From Stramenopiles sp. TOSAG23-3 (Eukaryota > Sar): 32,188 nt of DNA. Below, piece by piece: positions 1-9,180 of the stretch. A model generated the notes under the pieces. That model saw only the letters and a list, made by a program, of their open reading frames with translations, made no database searches and was not told where the DNA came from. Every line of letters begins with the position of its first letter. Position 1 is the stretch's first letter. The translations under genes were made by a program, and so were the position numbers. The stretch covers positions 1 through 32,188 of the forward strand of contig LT642218.1 of the NCBI GenBank assembly GCA_900128585.1, in the 5' to 3' direction.

Positions 1-2
1 CG

Positions 3-2321
3 TTCTCAAGAGGAGGTTCTGCCTATGCGACCGCAAACCGTAATTTAAACCTGCGGGTGGCTGACCCCAGGTTGAGCGAAAACATCACCGAAGTAGATAA
101 AGAGCTAATGATTGATGCCATAAGGCAGGTTAAAATCAAACGTTTTATTCGGCAGCACGAAGGTAACTCGTGGAACCATCTGCCTCAATATAATTTTACT
201 ACAGACAAAAGGACACAGTTAGGAATCATGGTAGAAAACGGTGATATTATCTCGTCTTCAGCAATCCATACAACAGACAAGATATTAAAAGATGCTTATG
301 GCAGAGCACAGAAATTAACAGACTTCCACCAAGTGGACATGGAAGAGTTGATGTTGCAGTCGGTGGGTGCCCTCCAAGAACTTATTGAAATAAACAAGAC
401 TTTGGTGACGAAATTTCTGCAGAGAACCACGATATCGTTGCAATATTTAGAACGGCGAGTCAATGAACTTACGGGGTCCGTTGCATACCTTAACACTAGT
501 GTTTTTGAAGAAACCAAGAAAGCGCGGGAAGATGTGGTTCGGCTTGCAGAAGTTGAGGAGAGGCTGGTATTTGCGCGTATAGAAGAACAGCGCAATCGCA
601 GTACCGAAGGGAGGAAGCTCGCAGACCATTCTCACACACTTGCATTAGTGCTGGAACAAGAAAAGGATCAAAACGAGAACGAGCGCCTTGACAAAGCGCA
701 CAAACTTAACATTCGCGTTGTCTACGAAAAAGAGAAAGCGCGTAGGGAAACAGAGTTAGAAATAGAACGAATAAGAAACTTGACCCGGGTCCAAGCCGCA
801 AAAGAAGCAGAAGTTATCGCAGCGGAAGCTAGAATCCGACAAGAACGGTTGAACGAAGACATCAGGTTACGCATGTTGGAAGCCCAGGGGAAGATGGACC
901 AGAAACGTTGGACGGCCGCCATTATGACAGTGTCGAAGGTAGCAGGGGACGCGTTTTACGGTTTTCTAGGGAACGCGGCTAGCGTGCGAACAGCAGTACT
1001 GATAGTAGTTGCCATTATTGCAGGAATATATTTCTCTCGCGAGGGCTCCAAATTGGCAATAGAGAAGGTGAGAGAGTGGCTTCACAAGAAGCCTAGCTTG
1101 GTTCGTGAAACAAGTTATTTAAGCATGTGGGCGGTTGCGATGAAACGCACTAGGTCTTACTTTGCCGGCACCGTACCATTAATGGATGGAATAATTTTAA
1201 ACGAAGCATTGGATTTTCGTTTGCGATCGTTAGCATCAAGTCTTGCAAACACGAAGAAACACGGCGCTCCCTTGCGTCACATACTTTTTCACGGACCTCC
1301 AGGGACAGGGAAAACAATGGTAGCTCGGCACATCGCAGAGCGATCTGGGCTGGATTACGCAATCATGAGTGGGGGCGACGTTGCGCCGTTAAAGCAGGAG
1401 GCAGTCACAGAAATCCATAAACTTATGAAATGGTCAAACAACAGTAGCCGGGGATTGATGTTATTCATCGACGAAGCAGAAGCTTTTGTTGGGACGCGGT
1501 CCAGGGCCGTGAGCAGCGAGCACCTCCGGAATGCACTGAACGCACTCCTGTTCCATACTGGTACACAATCTGCAAATTTTATGATGGTGCTAGCAACAAA
1601 TAGACCGCAAGATTTAGACCCAGCGATAATTGATAGGGTTGATGACGCAATGGGTTTCGGCCTCCCATCACTTCGGGAAAGAGAAATGTTATGCGCACTC
1701 TACTTCAAGAAATATGTAAACCCAACGTTAATGACGCAGGAGGAAGCCGAAGCCGCCGCTGCTGCTGCCTCCGACGCAGCCACCGAAGCCCCGGCTACGT
1801 CGGTTGAAGAGGATACCGCTCCCGACGAAGGTCCGTCGACACGGACTCGAAGAGGCCGGGGAAGGAAGAAAAAAACCACGCCAAAGAAGAAGACAACTCC
1901 AAAACGCAGGACGACATCCAGACGGAGGCGCGGCCGTTCAAAATCGAAGCCTGTAGAGGCACCAGCCGTTGCAAACACGTCTGATATGGCTTGGGCTGAA
2001 GTTGCAAATACAAACTCCGTGGCCGCCACAGAGTCGAAGTCGTGGCGAGATGTATTGTACGATGTCGTTCACCGCTGCTTTGGGAAGCGTACTGACATCA
2101 AGACCAGTGGTATCTACGTTGAAACTATCAAAGAGTTGGCGGGAAGGCTGGAGGGGTTTTCTGGTCGTGAAATAGCAAAATTTATGATTAGTGTGCAAGC
2201 GCTTGCGTACGCCCAGCAGGACGCCACCATCACTGCGAGTGTCTTGACATTATTGACGGACGCCAAACTGCAGGAGCATGAGCTGAAAGAAAAAGCTCGG
2301 GAAAACAGTGACCAGTACTAG
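3..2321 (+). CDS. ATAD3: ATAD3-like mitochondrial AAA+ ATPase, 5' end outside window
   Basis: ATAD3 is an inner-mitochondrial-membrane AAA+ ATPase linked to nucleoid organisation, contact sites and lipid handling. Numbering from the GTG at 57: a long charged coiled coil (about 150-290), one hydrophobic segment (about 311-326), Walker A GPPGTGKT (413-420), Walker B LMLFIDEAEA (about 466-475), a sensor-1-like ATNRPQDLDPAI, and a C-terminal lid with the family's EGFSGREIAKF signature. The frame is open from base 3 and the codon at 57 is GTG, so the true start is either upstream of the window or the first internal ATG at 108. Two things are odd. About 100 residues (562-662) are inserted in the lid, first Ala/Glu-rich and then strongly Lys/Arg-rich. 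There is also an N-terminal stretch before the coiled coil that I cannot match to the family. The identification is firm; the N-terminus is not. Confidence 0.9.
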   Translation, partial: FSRGGSAYATANRNLNLRVADPRLSENITEVDKELMIDAIRQVKIKRFIRQHEGNSWNHLPQYNFTTDKRTQLGIMVENGDIISSSAIHTTDKILKDAYGRAQKLTDFHQVDMEELMLQSVGALQELIEINKTLVTKFLQRTTISLQYLERRVNELTGSVAYLNTSVFEETKKAREDVVRLAEVEERLVFARIEEQRNRSTEGRKLADHSHTLALVLEQEKDQNENERLDKAHKLNIRVVYEKEKARRETELEIERIRNLTRVQAAKEAEVIAAEARIRQERLNEDIRLRMLEAQGKMDQKRWTAAIMTVSKVAGDAFYGFLGNAASVRTAVLIVVAIIAGIYFSREGSKLAIEKVREWLHKKPSLVRETSYLSMWAVAMKRTRSYFAGTVPLMDGIILNEALDFRLRSLASSLANTKKHGAPLRHILFHGPPGTGKTMVARHIAERSGLDYAIMSGGDVAPLKQEAVTEIHKLMKWSNNSSRGLMLFIDEAEAFVGTRSRAVSSEHLRNALNALLFHTGTQSANFMMVLATNRPQDLDPAIIDRVDDAMGFGLPSLREREMLCALYFKKYVNPTLMTQEEAEAAAAAASDAATEAPATSVEEDTAPDEGPSTRTRRGRGRKKKTTPKKKTTPKRRTTSRRRRGRSKSKPVEAPAVANTSDMAWAEVANTNSVAATESKSWRDVLYDVVHRCFGKRTDIKTSGIYVETIKELAGRLEGFSGREIAKFMISVQALAYAQQDATITASVLTLLTDAKLQEHELKEKARENSDQY

Positions 2322-2432
2322 AGAATTCATTGCGTTTATTTGTAATACGTTAAGATTTACGAACACCAGAGGTTACATTTTTAATTAATCAGCCCCCTAC
2401 CCCCTGGTTGAAAGGCCCGTAAGCTGAATGGG

Positions 2433-3809
2433 TCACATTTTGCTCCTCACTGGTGCGAGCAGGGTCCGTGACAGCACAAACGACACGTAGTCACCAAATG
2501 CCCAAACCGCTTTGCCGACAAAGTTTCCTTCCATTTGCATTATCTTTGTTTTCTCCAAGATCCATTTTACTCCCGCAGCCACTTTTCCATTCAATACAAG
2601 CTTGTTAAACCCGAGGGACCCGTCATATCGCCCAAGACTAATTACGTAAACTAGTGGGGAGACAGAAGCACCGACAGCAGCATCTGGGTACTTCAACAAT
2701 GTCTCTACCTTGGCCACCATTCGTAAGACATTCTCCGCCGCTAATTTCCCATTCAGCTCTGCGTAATAAGCTTGTTTAATTTCCTTCGCGGGATGAACCA
2801 TTGCGTCACCAACAGCAAAACAGTTTGGGTTATCACCGACGATCTGAAGGTAGTCGTTCACCTGTATCGCTCCTCGTTTGTCTAAACTCGCTGCCATGTC
2901 CCCCTGCGCCATCGCTCTAGTATTGCATTTCATTCCAAAACATACGAACACAACATCGGCTTCAATTCGCCGCCCTCCTTTTGTAGTACACCCCGTCTTG
3001 TCGATAACACCCAACATTTCTCCTAATACAAGTTCTGCACCACGATTATGAAACCAATCTTCTGTGTGAGCAATCGAAGATTTTGGGAACAAGGGAACCA
3101 AGTGGTCCTGCGCGTCAACAATTGTGATTTTCTTCCCTGGATAGTGGCAAATAACTTCCGCGGCAAGCTCTGTGCCAACTGCGCCACCCCCCAGCACTAG
3201 AACAGATTGGGCTTTTCTAATTTTCTTACTTTGTGCAACCCAGCTAGATTTACGAGCCACCACGTCATTCTCGCTATCGTCTGGTGTAATTGATGATCCA
3301 TAATTTGCACCAGTTGCCACAATTAAATAGTCAAAAAATATTCGAGAGACTGGACCGCCCCCAGCCTTTTGCACCCCAACACTATCCTTGTTTATCTCTA
3401 CTGCTTTTGCCTGGATAAACTTGTGAGGCGCAGCCAACTGAGGCATCGGGCGGGCAACGGATTCATGAAGTTCTGGATCGCAGAACAAACGCAGTATACC
3501 AGGAATATATTCAAAATAGGATCTTTGGTCAACCAATATTATACGTATCCCAGGTTTGCCCTTCAATTCGTTGAGGGCGGACAGACCCCCAAAAGAACCC
3601 CCTATAATTAGGACGGTTTTCAAGTTTATATCCATCGCGAAGGCAGAGAAAGAGTGCTCAAACCAGTTCGAATTGCTTGTTTTCAGCCTTTCAAAGTGGC
3701 CGTGCGTTTTTTTTCCAGCGAGTAGCGCTCCCAATCGTCCGTGTACAAGTCTTTGTAGCAAATGTAGGGAACGAAGACCAAATGGCTGAGTACCAGCCAA
3801 CTTGATCAT
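2433..3809 (-). CDS. AIFM2/FSP1-like FAD-dependent NAD(P)H:quinone oxidoreductase
   Basis: This is a two-dinucleotide-fold flavoprotein of the AIFM2/FSP1 and type-II NADH dehydrogenase superfamily; such enzymes pass electrons from NAD(P)H to quinones. Visible motifs are the FAD-binding GGSFGG (70-75) after a beta strand, a second NAD-binding strand-turn VLVLGGGAVG (near 204-213), and the second FAD contact VGDA (333-336). The length (458, or 400 from the inner Met59) and the C-terminal hydrophobic/basic segment suit the AIFM2 branch. Two starts are possible. The ATG at 3809 adds 58 residues rich in Arg, Lys, Ser and Leu with no acid until about residue 40, which looks like a mitochondrial presequence. 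The ATG at 3635 gives the classical short N-terminus. The gene converges on the ATAD3 gene, with only 111 bp between stops. The exact acceptor cannot be read from sequence. Confidence 0.85.
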   Translation of the reverse strand: MIKLAGTQPFGLRSLHLLQRLVHGRLGALLAGKKTHGHFERLKTSNSNWFEHSFSAFAMDINLKTVLIIGGSFGGLSALNELKGKPGIRIILVDQRSYFEYIPGILRLFCDPELHESVARPMPQLAAPHKFIQAKAVEINKDSVGVQKAGGGPVSRIFFDYLIVATGANYGSSITPDDSENDVVARKSSWVAQSKKIRKAQSVLVLGGGAVGTELAAEVICHYPGKKITIVDAQDHLVPLFPKSSIAHTEDWFHNRGAELVLGEMLGVIDKTGCTTKGGRRIEADVVFVCFGMKCNTRAMAQGDMAASLDKRGAIQVNDYLQIVGDNPNCFAVGDAMVHPAKEIKQAYYAELNGKLAAENVLRMVAKVETLLKYPDAAVGASVSPLVYVISLGRYDGSLGFNKLVLNGKVAAGVKWILEKTKIMQMEGNFVGKAVWAFGDYVSFVLSRTLLAPVRSKM

Positions 3810-4843
3810 GTAGTTTACAAATTGCTTTGAATATAATGCATTGTATTATAGTAAACTTTACACAAACAATTAAATGGCTTAAAAATGATTTGGTTTGTTC
3901 TTTTTTGTGGTGGTCATCATCATCATCAATCATATTTTTCGTGGTGTTTTTTGTTGTTGTTGTTGTGTTGTTGTTGTTTGTTTTTTTTCATTTTTTTTTA
4001 TTATTCTTTCTCTTCTTTATTCTTCTTCTTCTTCCTCGATCGAAGATGTGTTCTTTCTTCTTCTATTCTTCGCAAAATATATTATCATCAAATGGAGATT
4101 ATATTATATGCTTTGATATATACATATTAAGGTACATCTATAAATATTACATAAACATAATAAATGTATATATCATATATGTACTTAAACATATTCTTGT
4201 GCTCTGTTTATGTTTTACTTACCCAAAGCATGATTGAAAGAAGAGACGTTGTGATCAAAATAATTAATTAGCATTGAAGAGAAATTTCACTTTCTTCTTC
4301 TTCTTTTTCTTGCGATTGGTTCTGTTCTTCAGGTGCTGTTATTATATTATATAGAAAAGAAAGAACGGTTAACTTTTTCACATGAACACAGCATATTAAA
4401 ATTAATTATTATTATTATTAAAAAGTTTCTCTATTTTTAGGAGAGGAAGTGTCATAGTGCTGTGCTTTGTGTTTTTTGTAGTAGTACGGTATAATAATAA
4501 ATAATATTTTAATGATGATATTGAAAACAAGAATTGTAAAGTTACTACAACAGTATTAAAATAATGTAATACTATCTAAATCAATATATATCATCAACAA
4601 CATTATTATAACAACATATTTTCTTTCATTCCAACAACAATTTAATTATATGGTATTCTTCGCTATGAACAACGTAAAAAAATACTACAGTTATTTATCT
4701 ATCAATCAAATTACTCCTCACGCACCCACCAACAAAGCGCTCTAATGACGTCGATAAATGCCATCAAAGACAGAGATCCAATACGAATAAAACCACCCGG
4801 ACTTAGAAGGTGAAGCGCGCAAAATATATTGCTGTTTTTGACA
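3810..4843. other. AT-rich intergenic region with microsatellites
   Basis: Divergent spacer between the FSP1-like gene and the Ser-Pro-rich gene. It holds a TCA run (3914-3930), a GTT-rich run (3951-3985), a TTC run (4011-4037) and an ATT run (4405-4421). The only long frames here are low-complexity translations of these repeats. No RNA gene was recognised. It presumably carries both promoters, but no clear core element stands out. Confidence 0.7.
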
Positions 4844-5596
4844 ATGCCGGCGCTATTGTCCATTACGTCCATCGCGGCCAAAGGAGTATCTCGAGAGGAC
4901 CCGGAAATAGAAAATCGTGCAAATAGTGCCAACTTAGGCGTTTCCAAAGCCGTCAAAGGAAGCCCTCGCGCTGGATTTAGCAGAAGAGGACGGGCTCATC
5001 GCCCTAGTCCTATAACTACAAAAAATTCACATAGTCGTTTTAGAACACCTTGCTCTCCGTCACCTTCCAGCGTTCGGAACAAAGCATTTCGCGTGCGGCC
5101 TACCCGGCCCTCAACCCCGAGAGAAAATACTAGCCCACGGGTTGTGCGCTTATCCCCATCAAATGGGGAGCCTGGAGCGATTGACAGGCCCGTATACATA
5201 CATAGCCCCCTGGCGTCGCCGGTTACAGAAGAAACCCCACTGGCATCTCCGAAGAGTGTCCATGTATGCTTGGAAGAATACACACTGATCAATAGCCCTT
5301 CATTAGTTCGCCAGACTTTAGATCTCGACTACGACGACTCTGGCGAAGAAGTGGAAAGTGCGACGCCGTTAGTACTAGATATAAATACCGTTGCAAATGA
5401 TTTCAATGCTTTGTTCGGTCAGGTGAGGCAAGTTACAAAAGAGAATATAGATAAATTTCTAGACGACATGATACGATTATCTCCGAGCCCCCAGACATTG
5501 AAATCTGAGCGTGGCGATTTTTTTGGACTGCGAGACCAATTGAGGAGGAACCGAAGATTTATTGACAATAAGAAGATGCGCCGTAAGAAGAAGTGA
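4844..5596 (+). CDS. Ser/Thr-Pro-rich basic protein, function unknown
   Basis: A 250-residue protein I do not recognise. The start is taken as the ATG at 4844; the frame extends upstream only to a TTG at 4829 and an in-frame stop at 4811. The first 150 residues look disordered and carry many proline-directed sites (RPSP, TPCSPSP, STPRE, SPLASP, TPLASPKS). An acidic patch (YDDSGEEVES) follows, then a short, possibly helical block around DINTVANDFNALFGQV and IDKFLDDMIRL, then a very basic tail ending MRRKKK. Coding-like composition stands out sharply from the AT-rich flanks, which supports a real gene. A CDK or MAPK substrate, or a chromatin- or cytoskeleton-bound regulator, would fit, but that is inference only. 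It converges on the TIPIN gene. Confidence 0.7.
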   Translation: MPALLSITSIAAKGVSREDPEIENRANSANLGVSKAVKGSPRAGFSRRGRAHRPSPITTKNSHSRFRTPCSPSPSSVRNKAFRVRPTRPSTPRENTSPRVVRLSPSNGEPGAIDRPVYIHSPLASPVTEETPLASPKSVHVCLEEYTLINSPSLVRQTLDLDYDDSGEEVESATPLVLDINTVANDFNALFGQVRQVTKENIDKFLDDMIRLSPSPQTLKSERGDFFGLRDQLRRNRRFIDNKKMRRKKK

Positions 5597-5894
5597 GAGG
5601 GAGGCAAGGAGGCAAAAGAGTTTGGCTTTTGTTGACTGCGTCTCTAAAAATAATAGCATAATGCACCTTCGTTAATTGATTTTTATTTCAGCATTATATA
5701 AACTGCATTTCTTTTGTTCACAAAATCCCATGCTTGCAAATCTTTGCGCTTCGTTGCATATTTCTACGTTTTGTAAAATTGTTAACTTAAACTTATGAAA
5801 TGATATGCTTACGTATATTACAATCCACACAACAAAATTATACATCACAACCGAGATCCCGAGGGCTCGCATGGATCAGTTGGGTGCGGCCAAC
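5597..5894. other. Convergent 3' spacer
   Basis: About 300 bp between two convergent stop codons, AT-rich, presumably the two 3' UTRs. No RNA gene, repeat or further coding region is visible. Confidence 0.6.
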
Positions 5895-7241
5895 CTATGG
5901 CATTTCGTCGCTCATTTCTAAAGGTACAGTGGCTGGAAACGTTTCCTCGTCACTCGAGACGACAGGCTGCGTTGCAACCAGTGCTACTGTTGACTGCGGT
6001 TGCGGGGTAGCCTCTCCACTAAGTTCCTGGGCCTCTCCATCGTCGTCGTCAACAGTCAATAGTACAGTTGCAGGCAAGCTGTCCGGCCCAGCAGCCTGGC
6101 TCCCAGCCGTTGACGGGGAAACCGATTCATTTTCGTCTGCTGCGGTGCCCGTAATGTTTGCCGCGGCCTTGCCAGCCACCACAGTCTCCTCAGGCCCCGT
6201 CGACTTCGCAGGAGAGGCATACGCAGACAAATCAATGTCGGCAAACAAATCATCGTCGTTACCGAACTCGTCGTATTGAGCAGCCATGCTATTCTTTTTC
6301 TCCTGGAGTCTTCTTTCGGCCGCTTCCCTTTTCCTCGCGATTTCTTCTGCCGACGCCAGGGCCTTCTCGTTTTCTGTGACAGTGGCCGATTGCTCTTGCA
6401 GCCGGTCGTAATCGTTGTCACCAACTATGAAATTGTCCTCCTCATCGTCCGCCACCTGCTGAGCGTTCTGAAAATCAGATTCACGCGTTGCCAGCAGATC
6501 CTCCCACGCCAGGTCCAAGTCTTTTAGCTCGCCCCTTGCATCAGTTTCGTCTTCTAAGTCGAGGGAGTTCCGAATTCGTAGAAGTATTCGGGCACGCTCC
6601 TTTTCGTGGTGAGCGTATTGCCCAGTCCAGTAACGCATACTCTGCACATGTTCCCTGACCGAAAGCTTTCCTCCTATTTTTTCACACTTGTCGATCACGT
6701 CTTCAAAAGACAAAAAAGGTGCCATGGATTTTGCCCAGCGCCGGTAATTTTGCAAAAGCCTTCGCAGATCGTCGCCCTCTCTACCGGTCCCGCTAAACGT
6801 CTGCTTGCCAGGAAAATCTTTGTCCCCCCTGTCCGTTTTCAGTGTACGACAGAACGCGGGCGCAAGGGCCTCTAGGCCTTCGCGGCCAGTGAGCCTGTCT
6901 TCGTCAAGCTTAGGGCGCTTTCTCTTCTTTTTCAATGGTTTCGGGACATTCTCTTGCTCTGTCGAATTTTCACCGGTGACCGCCACCGCGTCCGGAAGGC
7001 CATCGCCTAGTTTGTCGGTATTCTGATTTTCATATGGCTTGTCTACATCAGGCGCCGGTTCACTGCCAGCAGCATTGGCTGCGTGTTGCGCATTGTATTC
7101 CTCCCCTTCACTATCGAACCCTAAGTCGATCATTCCGTCATCTGGAAGTCTCGCAGCAGATAATGTTGCCATCCTGTTGCGATATAATAGTCCACGATCA
7201 AATAATTTCGCTTGATCGTCTTCCGTATAAATTCTTGACAT
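5895..7241 (-). CDS. TIPIN: TIPIN/Swi3/Csm3-like replication-fork protection protein
   Basis: TIPIN (Swi3 in fission yeast, Csm3 in budding yeast) partners Timeless/Tof1 at the replisome to stabilise stalled forks and support checkpoint signalling. The Swi3 domain spans about 103-203: a basic run KPLKKKRKRPKLDEDRL, then GREGLEALAPAF, an insert, DDLRRLLQNYRRWA, and the diagnostic SFEDVIDKCEKIG, matching the helix order of the family. The flanks are acidic and look disordered. A helical Glu/Arg-rich stretch lies near 285-315, and the C-terminal 120 residues are rich in Thr, Ser, Glu and Ala with several TV and DE segments. Length (448) exceeds human TIPIN because of this tail. The start ATG at 7241 opens MSRIYTEDD. 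The identification rests on the domain; the tail shows no recognised motif. Confidence 0.85.
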   Translation of the reverse strand: MSRIYTEDDQAKLFDRGLLYRNRMATLSAARLPDDGMIDLGFDSEGEEYNAQHAANAAGSEPAPDVDKPYENQNTDKLGDGLPDAVAVTGENSTEQENVPKPLKKKRKRPKLDEDRLTGREGLEALAPAFCRTLKTDRGDKDFPGKQTFSGTGREGDDLRRLLQNYRRWAKSMAPFLSFEDVIDKCEKIGGKLSVREHVQSMRYWTGQYAHHEKERARILLRIRNSLDLEDETDARGELKDLDLAWEDLLATRESDFQNAQQVADDEEDNFIVGDNDYDRLQEQSATVTENEKALASAEEIARKREAAERRLQEKKNSMAAQYDEFGNDDDLFADIDLSAYASPAKSTGPEETVVAGKAAANITGTAADENESVSPSTAGSQAAGPDSLPATVLLTVDDDDGEAQELSGEATPQPQSTVALVATQPVVSSDEETFPATVPLEMSDEMP

Positions 7242-9180
7242 TAACTTTTGCCAGTTAATCTTTACTCAATCGCTTCCTGTTGAAACTGTTTTACTTGAAC
7301 ATATACGTGGTGCACAAATAACCTGATGATATTCTTTAACAATGGAAGTAGAAAAGACAACAACACAAGGAAGAAAGAAAAAAAAAAGACAACAACAACA
7401 CAAGAAGAGAATCATCACCTATTAAATAAAATGTGAATAGAAAAAGAAGCACCACCACCACCACCACCATATAATACCACCACCACATCTATCATTCATT
7501 AATCATATCTATTCTACACTGTAATCATCATCATCCTCCATCGGTGTGGTGTATCTTTCTATATGTGACATAATAATTAAGCTTAAGCTTTCTTCTATTT
7601 ATACAAAGTAAGGAATTATATTCATTCCACCACTTCGAAATGAATACATATCAATTAATCATACTATGACAACATAAATAATAATGTAAAGTTCAAAAAA
7701 TAAATAAATGAGGAAAATAATTTATTAAATTAAGGTAGGGAATAAGAAGAGTGTTTTATTTTATAGAAGTAAGTATAGCATGGCATTGCGCCTTTTGATT
7801 TTATTATTGTTTTTTTTTTTGCTATTAGAAGGGGTTAATAATGAAGGAGATATTAAACAGGAGATACCATCGTTTCAATCGTTTGGCGGGAATTTTAAGA
7901 AAAGAAGAAATGAATAAGCAAATTATACGAATAATACCTATAAGATATTATTTTATATAATTAGAACAGGGTCTTATATTAGCTATGTACTTATATGTAA
8001 ATTAGTACATTTAGTTAGTATATAAATTGAATCACAACAATATTCCATTTCTACCCGATACAACCGATAAGAAACAAAGTAAGGAAAGGTGTCCGTCCTC
8101 TAAATAGAAATTGTAATGTTAATTACTCTCTAATACTTCACTTGATATCATTATTGGATTTATATGCATAATTAGTATGGTACGTACATTACCTTAACAA
8201 TAATATTTGGATATTCCACTTCGACCCTTCATATTAGAATTGGTTCCTATCTATCTATCTACAAAATAATAGTAGTAAACTATCATCTACAGTATGGTCT
8301 CTCTTCCTTTCGATTCAAATCGTTTAACCGAAGGATGAAGAAGTTTTTCATTTCAAAAACCGAACAATGAATTAGATAGCAATAGCACAGAAACCGGAGG
8401 ATGAATTTCCTTCTTTCATTTTTTTTTTTTAAATGTTTCACAGAGAAAGAATTTTATTTTTTAAATAAACTACAACACAAAGAAGACAAGCCAACGCATA
8501 GAAATATTACATAAGACAGCATTGCCGTTCCCATTTTAATAATTTGAAGATAGATGCTTCAAATACGTTCTATCAACCTTTTATCAAAATATTAATATAG
8601 AATTACAAGGGAGTGATCATTTCGTACAATGCTCTGATTCTATTATTTTGAACTTTACTTTTCTTTCCTTTGCTATTATTATCTTGTAATATTTATTCTC
8701 TATCATTCCAAATCTATCGAGTTAAAAGACTCCCTCCCTGTCTTCCTTGTAATTTTCATTGTTCAATTGTATTCTTTGTTTTGTTTTGTTTATATATTTA
8801 ATTAAATTTCTTCTACGTAATTATTTTTTTTAAATAATAAAAATTAAAAAAAAAGCTGAAGCATCATCATTCTTCATCTGATATTAAAATGAACAAATAC
8901 ATGGGAATAGAGGGAAGAAAACAATAACAAACAGGACGAAAAAATAAATAATTGTTGTTGATCATCATCATCACATTGCACGTAGAAGAACAATTGGAAA
9001 AATAGTAACAAGTATACTACTCGTTCATTGTTTTACTATTGACGATTCTGAATAAAATTTTATCACCCAAACTCACTCGAAGAAACTACAAATGATACAC
9101 CTTTCAACACGAAAAGGAATTAACCAGCGAGTACGAATTTTGTGAACTATACCTGACTTTAAAGATCTGTATTGGAAAAG
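7242..9180. other. Long AT-rich divergent intergenic region
   Basis: About 1.9 kb between the TIPIN and DNAI2 starts. It contains CAC/ACC repeats (7450-7470 and 7477-7486), poly-T and poly-A runs, a short TATC run near 8248-8262, and a palindromic TTAAGCTTAA near 7578-7587. No conserved protein, tRNA or other RNA was recognised. Both promoters must lie here. Confidence 0.65.

Noticed and set aside
1700-2029. Antisense frame across the ATAD3 insert
   Set aside because: It mirrors the basic, GC-rich coding strand of a well-supported gene and has no recognisable domain.
3827-4237. Open frame of 136 residues on the plus strand
   Set aside because: It is a translation of TCA, GTT and TTC microsatellites with runs of Phe, Val, Leu and His, and has no coding character.
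4829-4843. TTG as start of the Ser-Pro-rich protein
   Set aside because: A non-ATG start is unlikely in a nuclear eukaryotic gene when an ATG follows 15 nt later.
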